Part shown: one piece after another, positions 35,617-44,300 of the stretch
How the letters are laid out: each line of letters starts with the position of its first letter
Numbering within the stretch: the stretch's first letter is position 1
DNA from: an uncultured Asticcacaulis sp.
GTDB lineage: Bacteria > Pseudomonadota > Alphaproteobacteria > Caulobacterales > Caulobacteraceae
DNA length: 64,000 nucleotides
Assembly (NCBI GenBank): GCA_936940865.1
Contig: CAKZJB010000080.1
Coordinates: 1 to 64,000 of the forward strand
Direction of reading: 5' to 3'
The notes under the pieces: model-generated
What the model was told of the DNA's origin: nothing
Seen by the model: only the letters and a program-made list of their open reading frames with translations
Database searches by the model: none
Position numbers and translations under genes: made by a program

Positions 35617-36480
35617 CTACGCCTTTTCGAGATGATAACCGGGCGCAATGTCAAGCGTCTCCACGCCGTAAAGCGCCTGCCAATTTCGGAGCCAAAGCTG
35701 GTATTCGTTACCCTCAAGGTGGTGATCCGACGAGCAATCGACATTCCAGCGGCGTAGGAAATATCCGGCCACGGCAGCGCGCAGCTTCAGCCGCAGGACG
35801 CCGTCCTCCATCCTATGTTCAAAAATACAAGTATCCGGGTGCGGCCGTTTGGGGTGCGGAACAAGCTCCAGTTCCAGAATTCGGTTCCATTGAATATCGT
35901 GGTCCCATTGCTCTTCCTCGGCTATTGCGCCCTCGATGATCTTAGGCGCGCCGATACGCGCGAGCACGAAATCAGAAAACCGGCGTCGACGGCGGTCATA
36001 GGCGCGGACATGCCACCGTAGGCCATTATCAACAAGCGCAAACGGAACGATCTCGCGGGTTGTTAAGCCACTGCTGTGCGAGCAGTACTGCGTAGAGATC
36101 GCTCTTCCCTGGTGGATCGCTCGCGTCACAGCGGCCACTACCTCGGTCGCGGGTCGATCGAGCTGTACCGGCAGTTCGGCACGCAATATCGACTTCTTCC
36201 GACGTTCAGACAGTGCAGAGTATCCTTCGGTTATCAGGACAAGGGCGTCCTCACCGCTGTGCAAATAAATGGGTTCGAAGGAATCGGTGCGAACATATTG
36301 CCGAAGAACATGGTCGTATTCCAGGTTCTGGGGCCGCATTTCTCTGTATTCCGCCAAGTCTCGTGTCGCTGCAGGTTCAGAAATTCCAAACCTGTCGGTC
36401 AAGTCCTGTCGGCTGATATCGCCAAGAAACATGAGTCGGAAGTCGATGAAGGTTAGTCGTTCGGTTTGGATGGCGGACAT
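35617..36480 (-). CDS. BrxR/CapW-like WYL-domain transcriptional regulator
   Basis: The 287-residue protein has the three-part design of defence-island regulators BrxR and CapW. These are an N-terminal winged HTH (RLTFIDFRLMFLGDISRQDL, then TDRFGISEPAATRDLAEYRE; about residues 7-55), a central WYL domain (about 130-200, with ISTQYCSHSSG, then REIVPFALVDNGLRWHVRAY) and a C-terminal dimerisation region. Such proteins repress defence operons and respond to a ligand through the WYL pocket. The gene is divergent from the ubiquitin-like operon. The inverted repeat at 36564-36578, inside that operon's promoter, is its likely target. AAGGGAG precedes the ATG. Confidence 0.88.
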   Translation of the reverse strand: MSAIQTERLTFIDFRLMFLGDISRQDLTDRFGISEPAATRDLAEYREMRPQNLEYDHVLRQYVRTDSFEPIYLHSGEDALVLITEGYSALSERRKKSILRAELPVQLDRPATEVVAAVTRAIHQGRAISTQYCSHSSGLTTREIVPFALVDNGLRWHVRAYDRRRRRFSDFVLARIGAPKIIEGAIAEEEQWDHDIQWNRILELELVPHPKRPHPDTCIFEHRMEDGVLRLKLRAAVAGYFLRRWNVDCSSDHHLEGNEYQLWLRNWQALYGVETLDIAPGYHLEKA

Positions 36481-36557
36481 GACGGCTGCGACTCCCTTAG
36501 TTTTTCTGGATTCTCACCGATTTCAAATTGATCTGCAACAAAAATCGTGACGATCAC

Positions 36558-36586
36558 TTGTCATAATCAAAATGATTAGCTATATG
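36558..36586 (+). promoter_or_regulatory. promoter of the ubiquitin-like operon with an operator filling its spacer
   Basis: TTGTCA (36558-36563), a 17-base spacer and TATATG (36581-36586) form the promoter. Within the spacer lies a perfect inverted repeat, TAATCA (36564-36569), AAA, TGATTA (36573-36578), so a bound dimer would exclude RNA polymerase. The divergent WYL regulator gene makes it the obvious candidate binder. An ideal ribosome site AAGGAGG follows at 36607-36613, six to twelve bases before the Ubl ATG. Confidence 0.7.
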
Positions 36587-36618
36587 GATCATATCGACGT
36601 TAACTAAAGGAGGCCTTC

Positions 36619-36885
36619 ATGGCCAAAGAGACCGCCCCCGGGCAAAACAAGCTCATCGAAATCGTAATTAACGGGACCCTGGTGGAGGTCGAGGATCGCG
36701 ATCTTACCTTCGACGAGATCACCCTCCTCGCCTTCCCGAATTTCGAACGCACTGAAAACACGATCTTCACCGTCGCCTACAGCCGAGGCCAGGGGAACAA
36801 GCCGGAAGGCACCCTCGTAGCGGGCGAGACGCTCAAACTCAAAAAGGGGATGATCCTCAATGTCGCCCACACTGATAAATCGTAA
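36619..36885 (+). CDS. ubiquitin-like (multiubiquitin-type) single-domain protein
   Basis: The 88-residue protein resembles one unit of the prokaryotic multiubiquitin family (beta-grasp fold): LIEIVINGTLVEVEDRDLTF, then DEITLLAFPNFERTENTIFT, and a final strand LKKGMILNVAHTDKS. Family members often have two or more tandem copies; here there is one. The C-terminus lacks a Gly-Gly, so it may need processing, or may be activated in another way. It has an excellent ribosome site and is the first gene of the operon under the promoter at 36558-36586. The E1-like gene begins inside its last 26 bases. Confidence 0.75.
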   Translation: MAKETAPGQNKLIEIVINGTLVEVEDRDLTFDEITLLAFPNFERTENTIFTVAYSRGQGNKPEGTLVAGETLKLKKGMILNVAHTDKS

Positions 36886-38050
36886 CGAGGACCTTAAGCG
36901 CTTGCGTGACACCGGCTATGAAATCGTTGTCACGCACGGCCATCTGATCGTTCATTCGATCCCTTACGTGAAATCCAATCGGGAGATTGCCTACGGCTCG
37001 TTGGTTTCCGTGCTGGAGCTGCATGGCGACCAGACGGGCTCACCAATCCAAGACCACATCGCCTATTTTACTGGCGACCAGCCCTGCAACAGCGATGGCT
37101 CGGTGATCAAGCAGATCGAACATTCTGTTTCGGCCCGAACCATCGTTCCGGGACTCACCGTTCAGCGCAGCTTCTCAAATAAGCCCCAGGGTGGCTACCA
37201 AAACTACTACGACAAGATGGTGCGCTATATCACGATCATGTCTAATGCGGCCAAGGCAATCGATCCCGGTGTCACGGCTCAGACCTACAAGTTGATCGAG
37301 AACGACGACGAGGACAGTGTGTTCCTTTACCAGGACTCTGCATCTAGCCGCGCCGGCATCGCCGCGATCAGCGAGAAGCTTAAGATGTCGAAGGTAGCGA
37401 TAATCGGTTTAGGTGGTACAGGTTCATGGGTTTTGGATCTCGTGTCCAAGACGCCGGTCCGCGAAATCCATTTGTTCGATGGGGACAAGTTTCTGCAGCA
37501 CAACGCCTTTCGCTCTCCATCGGCGGCGCCAAAGGAAACTTTCGAGGGGGTTGCACCCAGCAAGGTCGTTTATTGGGCGCAGCACTATGGGAGGTTCCGG
37601 CGGGGAATCGTGCCGAACGAGCTGTATGTGACCGATGAAAATATAGACCTCCTCGACGGCTTTGACTTCGTTTTCATCTGTGTCGACAAGGGCTACGCCC
37701 GCCGTCAGATCATCACAGGCCTGCGGGCGCGAGGCGTCCCGTTCGTCGACACCGGCATGGGCATTTACGTTCAAGACCAGAGTCTAAATCTCTTCGGGAT
37801 GTGCCGGGTTACGCTTGGGACGCCGGAAAAGTTCGACCACCTGGATGCGCGTGTCCCCATGGGCGACGACTTCAACATCGATGACGCGTATGTTCGCAAT
37901 ATCCAGGTCGCCGACTTAAACGCTCTGAACGCCACTCTTGCCGTTATCAAATGGAAGAAGCACTGCGGTTTCTATCAAGACTTCGGGAAAGAGTGCAGCA
38001 TCACTTTCTCGATCAATGACAACCTGCTGGCAAATGACGAGCGCCTATGA
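36860..38050 (+). CDS. E1-like ThiF-family adenylyltransferase with N-terminal DUF6791 domain
   Basis: The 396-residue enzyme should activate the Ubl C-terminus by adenylation. Residues about 1-165 match the DUF6791 type (HIAYFTGDQPCNSDGSVIKQ; SFSNKPQGGYQNYYDKMVRY). Residues about 175-390 are a ThiF/E1 Rossmann domain: VAIIGLGGTGSW (nucleotide loop 183-190), LFDGDKF (Asp 207/209) and FICVDKGYARRQI with the metal-site-like Asp 276. Cys 76 in the N-terminal domain and Cys 274 or 315 in the ThiF part are possible thioester carriers; none is proven. No separate E2 gene is visible, so the N-terminal domain might take that role. It overlaps both neighbours (26 and 4 bases). Confidence 0.85.
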   Translation: MSPTLINRNEDLKRLRDTGYEIVVTHGHLIVHSIPYVKSNREIAYGSLVSVLELHGDQTGSPIQDHIAYFTGDQPCNSDGSVIKQIEHSVSARTIVPGLTVQRSFSNKPQGGYQNYYDKMVRYITIMSNAAKAIDPGVTAQTYKLIENDDEDSVFLYQDSASSRAGIAAISEKLKMSKVAIIGLGGTGSWVLDLVSKTPVREIHLFDGDKFLQHNAFRSPSAAPKETFEGVAPSKVVYWAQHYGRFRRGIVPNELYVTDENIDLLDGFDFVFICVDKGYARRQIITGLRARGVPFVDTGMGIYVQDQSLNLFGMCRVTLGTPEKFDHLDARVPMGDDFNIDDAYVRNIQVADLNALNATLAVIKWKKHCGFYQDFGKECSITFSINDNLLANDERL

Positions 38051-38505
38051 AAATCGAGAAACTGGATCCTCTTTTTGTCGAATTCATCCCGAGAGAACTT
38101 GAGGATGGTATCCTTTACGTTTCAATGACGTACTCGACAGCGTCGCACCGGTGCTGCTGTGGTTGCGGTACGAAAATTGTTACGCCGCTTTCCAAAACGG
38201 ACTGGCGCCTAACCTTTGACGGTACGGTCTCCTTAGCTCCGTCCATTGGCAACTGGAGCATTCCCTGCCAATCCCACTACTGGATCAAGAGCAACGCGGT
38301 TCAAGCGGCTGGGCCGATGTCCAAGCAACTTATCGATGCTGGCAGGGACCAAGATCGGCTGTCGAAGCAGAGGTATTACGACCGATCGCCGCAAGCCCAG
38401 ACCGTGGAACCTGAGAAGGCACGACTGATCGAGCAAGCGCCGGCCCCGAGACGTGGTTTCTTGGGCGGGATAGTCCAGTGGCTCAAGGCATTTTTTGAAC
38501 CATAA
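38047..38505 (+). CDS. DUF6527 protein of the ubiquitin-like operon
   Basis: The 152-residue protein fits DUF6527, which regularly accompanies DUF6791-ThiF and Ubl genes. Visible marks are a Cys cluster (HRCCCGCGTKI, Cys 36, 37, 38, 40), WRLTFDGTVSLAPSIGNWS, and CQSHYWIKSNAV with Ser 76 and His 77. I recall proteins of this kind being assigned a peptidase role (BubE) that trims the Ubl, but I am not certain of that link. The C-terminus has an amphipathic, Trp/Phe-rich helix (GFLGGIVQWLKAFFEP) after a Pro/Arg linker, which could touch the membrane. Its ATG overlaps the E1 stop (ATGA). Confidence 0.78.
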   Translation: MKIEKLDPLFVEFIPRELEDGILYVSMTYSTASHRCCCGCGTKIVTPLSKTDWRLTFDGTVSLAPSIGNWSIPCQSHYWIKSNAVQAAGPMSKQLIDAGRDQDRLSKQRYYDRSPQAQTVEPEKARLIEQAPAPRRGFLGGIVQWLKAFFEP

Positions 38506-38716
38506 TGAAAACCCGGTCCGACTTCTTCGGTCTATAGGCGCTTTATATCATGCGTTTCAAAAAAGAACGGAATACAGGCTCTTGCATTGAACGCGCGAAA
38601 GTATTTGGCTGGTCAACCGAAGGGTGCGGAGCGATTCGGCAAAGTTTCACCGCTACCGGCGATCGCGGCTGAACGTGCATAGTAGCCAATTGCTGGAATG
38701 TTTAAGGGGGTTTGCT

Positions 38717-41371
38717 ATGACCTTTTTGTCTCGCTCTACGAAGATCGTGGGTGGCCGCTTGGCGATGCGGCAGGCGCGGTTAGAAGCTGCACGTGCCCGT
38801 CATCACGGCCTCCAGATCATGACCTTCGAGCAAGCTGCGGTCCGGCTCGCTGGCGGGTTTGTTAGGTCAATAGACGACGAGAGCTTGCGCAGGGCGGTCC
38901 AATTGGCACTGCCCCTGACGCCCATGGGAGAATTGGAAGCAATCAAGATGCTTCCGGGCATGATTGGCGCGGCATCGGAGACACTTCAGAAGGCTTGGCG
39001 CGCAGGGATCGATTTAACGGGCCTCGCGTCCGACCATCCGCGCTTGAGTGCCATTGCTCGGCTCGAAGCCTCAGTTCTCGAGCAACTTGAGGTCGGCATG
39101 CTGCGGCCTGTTGATATCGCGGCGGCCGCGACCCAGCGCATCGCCCATGCGCAAGCGATATTTGGCACTGTGGAGATCGTTGGTCTCACCGAACTTTCTC
39201 CATGCTGGCGGCCACTTTTAGAGGCGCTTACTGCGAAAGTTACGGTGCAATGGACGGCCGGCCCCAGAAGTGTGCCCGCATGGCTGAACGGAATGGAAAT
39301 AGCCATCTCGCGCGCAGCTCCGCAAGCACCGGAAATCGACGCTGTAAGCGCGGCGACAGCCTATCACGAGGCCATTGAGGCGATGCGGTGGACGCGCGGC
39401 CTGCTCACCTCAGGCGTGTCACCCTCGGAAATCGCCATCGCAACCGCCTCGCCCGCCGATTATGACGCTCATTTCTTGGCTTTGCGCGTCGATGCAAATA
39501 TCGATTTGCATTTTGTCCATGGCATTCCAACTGTGGCGACTGTCGAAGGGCAAGCAGCGGCAGCGCTGGCTGACATAGTCATTCGTGGCCTGTCGCAGTC
39601 TCGCCTACGTCGGCTCGCATCTCTCTGTCGAGATTGTGGGCTGTTCGAGAACCTTCCCGATGGGTGGCTGCGTATGTTGCCCACTGACGCGCCTCTTTCG
39701 ACGTTGGGCTCTTGGAACCGCCTCCTAACCCGTCTGAAGCCGGAAGACTGGCCCGACGGCGTCAACCACGCTCCGGTACTACGTGCTGCGGTCGAGACGC
39801 TTGCTAAAGGATCTGAGTTCGCCAGCGAGATCGGAGACGTCGTTCTCAAGGGACGCGCGCTCGCGATCTGGCGCAAGGCACTGCTCGCTGGTCCGGCGGC
39901 TTCGATCGATGTGACACTTGAAGCTCTGAGGCAGGACGACGGTCTGGATGCGTGCGTAAGTGTCGCCTGGATGCCAGCCAGTGCGCTCGCGGCCTCGCCG
40001 CGCCGCTTCGTGCGGCTCATTGGTCTCAATTCTTCTCGCTGGCCGCGCGGAATTTCCGAGGATCGGCTGATTCCAGACCATATTATCCCGACCTCGGTGC
40101 TCGATCCCCTGCCAGTTAATCTCGCCGACCGCCGCGACTTCGAGACCATCCTCGCCACAACGAAAGATACCGTCGTTCTGTCGCGCGCTCGGCGCGACAG
40201 CGACGGGCGCCTCCTGGGTCGCAGCCCTCTGCTTGCCGGACGTGGCGACGAAACGTATCTGCGCCGGAACGCGACGCCGACGCATGCTTTCAGCGAGACC
40301 GACCGCCTCATGGCCCGGCCGCACGAGTTCGCCGCCGATCCCCAAGCGGTTGGTGCGCAAAGTTGCTGGCGCGACTGGCGGCAGACAGAGATTACTTCTC
40401 ATGACGGGCTCGTAAGGGCGGATCACCCACTCATCCTCGCTATCCTCGGGCGCACGCAGTCCGCCAGTTCGTTGCGCCGCCTGCTTCGCAATCCGCTGAG
40501 TTTCGTGTGGGTCTACGCGTTTGGCTGGCGCGAACCACAGAGCAGCGCCGAACCACTCGTGCTCGACGCGCTTGGGATCGGCGACCTCGTTCATTTGGTT
40601 CTCGATCGCGCGTTGTGCGACCTCGAAGCCGGAAGCGGTCTTGCCTCTGCCGACGCCAAGACCATCGAAGCGGCGGTGGCTCGGGCGGCGCAATCCGTCG
40701 CCAGCGTTTGGGAAAGCGAGCGTCCGGTTCCGCCGGCCGTCATTTGGAGCCGCACCCTCGACGACGCCCGCGTGATGGCGGGTCGCGCCTTGTCCTATGG
40801 TGATGATGTTCTGCCGGGCGCACGCTCCTACGGAGAGGTGCCCTTCGGCGGCTTGGAGCCGAAATCCGACGCGGAAACCCCCTGGGATGCGAGCGCGCCC
40901 GTCACGATTCCCGACACGGCCTTCAACATCGCCGGCTATATCGACCGGCTCGACATCTCGGGCGACGGCAAGCGCGCCCTCGTGCGTGACTACAAGACCG
41001 GTCGGCCGCCGCGCGGCGACATCCGCCTGAACGGCGGACGTGAGCTTCAGCGGTGTCTCTATGCCTTCGCGGTGAAGGCGCTGCTCGGCGACGACGTCGC
41101 GATCAGCGCCTCACTGCTCTATCCGCGCGAGCCCGTCGATCTCCAGCTCGACGATCCCGAGGCCGTCCTTGCGGAGATCACTGGCTATCTGCGGGCGGCA
41201 CGGGCGAGTCTCGCCGGAGGTGCGGCCCTGCCTGGCCCGGATACCGGCGGCGACTATGACGACCTCGCCTTCGCCCTGCCGGCCAACGCCAGCGCCACCT
41301 ATTGCAAACGCAAAATGCCGGCCGCCACGGAGCGGTTTGGCGAAGTCGCTCAGGTCTGGGAGGCGGAATAA
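38717..41371 (+). CDS. AddB-like PD-(D/E)XK nuclease, first gene of a five-gene operon
   Basis: The 884-residue protein resembles AddB-type subunits. A helicase-like N-terminal two thirds has no Walker A. A C-terminal RecB-family nuclease follows: LVHLVLDRAL near residue 640, then GYIDRLDISGDGKRALVRDY with KTG near 755. The Cys residues that form the Fe-S cluster in true AddB are not seen; the usual CP motif is replaced by LLRNPLSFVWVYAFGW. The ATG at 38717 follows TAAGGGGG. The 5' part is less GC-rich than the 3' third. Its stop overlaps the AddA-like start as TAATG, so both act together, probably on DNA ends. This is not the chromosomal addAB by context. Confidence 0.82.
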   Translation: MTFLSRSTKIVGGRLAMRQARLEAARARHHGLQIMTFEQAAVRLAGGFVRSIDDESLRRAVQLALPLTPMGELEAIKMLPGMIGAASETLQKAWRAGIDLTGLASDHPRLSAIARLEASVLEQLEVGMLRPVDIAAAATQRIAHAQAIFGTVEIVGLTELSPCWRPLLEALTAKVTVQWTAGPRSVPAWLNGMEIAISRAAPQAPEIDAVSAATAYHEAIEAMRWTRGLLTSGVSPSEIAIATASPADYDAHFLALRVDANIDLHFVHGIPTVATVEGQAAAALADIVIRGLSQSRLRRLASLCRDCGLFENLPDGWLRMLPTDAPLSTLGSWNRLLTRLKPEDWPDGVNHAPVLRAAVETLAKGSEFASEIGDVVLKGRALAIWRKALLAGPAASIDVTLEALRQDDGLDACVSVAWMPASALAASPRRFVRLIGLNSSRWPRGISEDRLIPDHIIPTSVLDPLPVNLADRRDFETILATTKDTVVLSRARRDSDGRLLGRSPLLAGRGDETYLRRNATPTHAFSETDRLMARPHEFAADPQAVGAQSCWRDWRQTEITSHDGLVRADHPLILAILGRTQSASSLRRLLRNPLSFVWVYAFGWREPQSSAEPLVLDALGIGDLVHLVLDRALCDLEAGSGLASADAKTIEAAVARAAQSVASVWESERPVPPAVIWSRTLDDARVMAGRALSYGDDVLPGARSYGEVPFGGLEPKSDAETPWDASAPVTIPDTAFNIAGYIDRLDISGDGKRALVRDYKTGRPPRGDIRLNGGRELQRCLYAFAVKALLGDDVAISASLLYPREPVDLQLDDPEAVLAEITGYLRAARASLAGGAALPGPDTGGDYDDLAFALPANASATYCKRKMPAATERFGEVAQVWEAE

Positions 41372-44300
41372 TGACTAGCGTATCTAAGGTACTGAAAGAC
41401 GATAACGCTCGCCGCGATGCGATCAGCCTCCACGATCGTTCGATCCTGGTCGAGGCCGGCGCGGGTTCGGGCAAGACCGCTGTTATGGCCGGCCGCATCG
41501 CAGCCATGCTGGCGGAAGGCGTTGCGCCGCGTTCGATTGCCGCCGTCACCTTCACCGAACTTGCGGCCAGCGAACTGCTGTCGCGTGTCCGCGAGTTCGT
41601 CGCCGATCTCTCGGCCGGCACAATCACAACCGAATTGCGCGTGGCGTTGCCCGATGGACTGTCCCAAGCCCATCGCGACAATCTCGCCGCCGCCAGCGCC
41701 GCGATCGACGAGATCACCTGCACCACCATCCACGGCTTCTGCCAGCGCCTGATCAAGCCCTATCCGGCGGAAGCCGACATTGATCCCGGTGCCGGAGTCA
41801 TGGATCGCAACCAGGCCGACCTCACTTTCCTCGAAATTGTCGATGGTTGGCTGCGCGAACGCCTGTCCGGCGGCCAGGGCGGCATCCTCGCCGAGCTGGT
41901 GCTGCACAGCCCCGGAGAAACCGTGGCGCTCATCCATAAGATCGCCGAAAGCCTGCGCCGCCGCCCCACGCTCGCGGCCCCGACCGTCTCTCCACTTAGC
42001 GGCCACCTGACGGCGTTCCGCCAAGCCACGGCAGATTTCGCGAGCTTCATGGATGACACGGCAGCGGCCGAGCCGGAAACGGTGACGATTGTCGAACGGC
42101 TGGCTGAAATGGCGACCGCCGTGGCGAACGGTCCCGATCCCGCGACGCCCGCGGGCCTCGTCGGGCTCCTGACCTCGCGGCCCCACCCGGACCTTTGCAC
42201 AAAGACCGGCACCTTCGCCTCCTACCGCAAGAAGGGCAAATGGGCTGCCGCAGCCAAGCAGGCCGGCCTCTCCAAGGCCGACGGCGACCGGCTGAACGAC
42301 GCGGCCGAGACCAACTACACCACCTGTTGCGACGCCTGGGTCGCGTTGGCGCAAGGCGTCGCCGGCCATGCGTTGGCAGCGCTGATCGACGAAGCGCATC
42401 AGATCCTGCAACGCTATCGCGTCCACAAGCGCGCCAGCGCCCAACTCGATTTCGACGATCTCATCTTCGCCGCGCGCGACTTGCTGCGCGACCACGATGC
42501 CGTGCGCCAGGCGCTTGGACAGCGTTTCGCCCATGTCCTCGTCGATGAATTTCAGGACACCGATCCGCAGCAAACCGAAATCTTCTGGCGGCTATGCGGC
42601 GAGCCGGTCGATGACGATAGCGACTGGACCCGGTTCCAAATCCGGCCCGGCGCCCTCTTCCTGGTCGGTGACCCCAAGCAGGCGATCTATCGCTTCCGGG
42701 GCGCCGATGTCGGCGCCTATGTGCGGGCCCGCGACGCCTTCCGCGCCCAGGACCCCGGCAGCCTCCTGTCGATCTCGACCAACTTTCGCTCCTGCGCCTC
42801 GATCCTCACCTTCGTCAACGAGCGCTTCGCAGCCGTACTCTCTGCCGACGGCCAGCCGGGCTTCACCGCCCTCGACCCGTTCCATGACGATCGGGGCGGC
42901 CTGTGCGTGGCGGCCCTCGACATCGCCGTGGCCGACGAAAATGGCAAGGCCAGCGCCGAACGTCAGCGCGACGCCGAAGCCGACGCCATCGCCGAGTTGT
43001 GCGCCCGGCTGATCGAAAGCCATCCCATCATCGACCGTCGCAGCGGAGCCGAACGCCCCTGTCAGCCGGGCGACATCGCCTTGCTGGCGCCAACCGGCGC
43101 GGAGCTGTGGCGCTATGAAGAAGCCTTGGAACGCCGCGGCGTCCCCGTGGCGACCCAAGCCGGCAAAGGGCTGTTCCGCCGCCAGGAAATCCAGGATCTG
43201 ATCGCGCTGACCCGTGTCCTGGCCGACCGTCGCGATACGCTGGCGCTCGGCTCGCTTCTGCGCGGGCCTTTGGTCGGTCTCACGGAAGAAGACCTGCTGG
43301 ACATTATCTGGGGACTTCCGCGCTCGGAGGAACAGCCGGATCGGATTCCGCGCCTGGATCTCAGCATCGACCCTGCCGTCGTCACGCACCCGCTCGCGCG
43401 TGAAATCATAGAGCGCCTGCAATCGCTGTCCCGGCGCGGCAATAGCACGACCCCTCACGAGTTGCTATCGCAGGCCGTGGATGTGATGCGTGTCCGTCCG
43501 CTACTCCTCGAGCGCCATCGCGGCCAGGCCGAACGCGCACTCGCCAATGTCGATCTTTATCTTAGCCTTTCGACCGGCTACGCCGTGCGCGGTCTGCGCG
43601 CCTTCGCCGAGGCCATGGCAGCGGCGTGGTCCGACGAGGCCCGCGCCGTCGAGGGACGGCCGGACGCCCAGGAGGAAGCGGTCGCGCTCTTCACGATGCA
43701 CGCGGCGAAGGGGTTGGAGTGGCCGATTGTCATTCCAATCAACACCATGACGGGCGTCATGGCGCCCGACAGCGCCGTCATTGACCGCCAGGCCGAGACC
43801 TTTTATTGCCCGGTCTTGGGCGTCACGCCCGAGGGCTACGAAGCCGTGCGCGAGGCGGAAAAGGAGGAGCTGGACCGTGAACGCATTCGGCTTTGGTATG
43901 TCGCAGCCACCCGCGCCCGCGAACTCCTCGTATTGCCTCGGCTCGACGTCGCGCCGTCGAAGTCCGCCTGGATCGGACTTGTAGATCTTTCGCTCGCCGG
44001 CCTGCCCGCCCTGGACTTTTCTCACTTTCCGGACGGTTTCGCGACCGCTGGCGCGGGCGCACGCAACACTCAGACCCGCGCGAGTTTCGCCGCCGAAGCC
44101 GAAGCCATCATGGCCGCTGAGTCGCGACTGATCTGGCTTGCCCCCAGCCGTGATGAAAGCGTTGCCGGGACTGTGCTTCAGGAGGAACAAGTCACTGTCT
44201 GGACGGTGGCGGCCGACGACCAGCCTCTGGGGCAAGAGGCGGCCGCCATTGTGCAGGGCGGTCGAGAACGTGGCCTTATTCTCCACAAGCTCATGGAGGA

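Noticed and set aside
36619-38505. Type II CBASS or Bil operon
   Set aside because: No CD-NTase, effector or JAB peptidase gene is present. The E1 has the DUF6791 layout, not the Cap2 E2-E1 fusion pattern.
41350-42573. Long minus-strand open frame (407 codons) over the AddA-like gene
   Set aside because: It lies opposite a complete helicase, and its composition mirrors the opposite strand.
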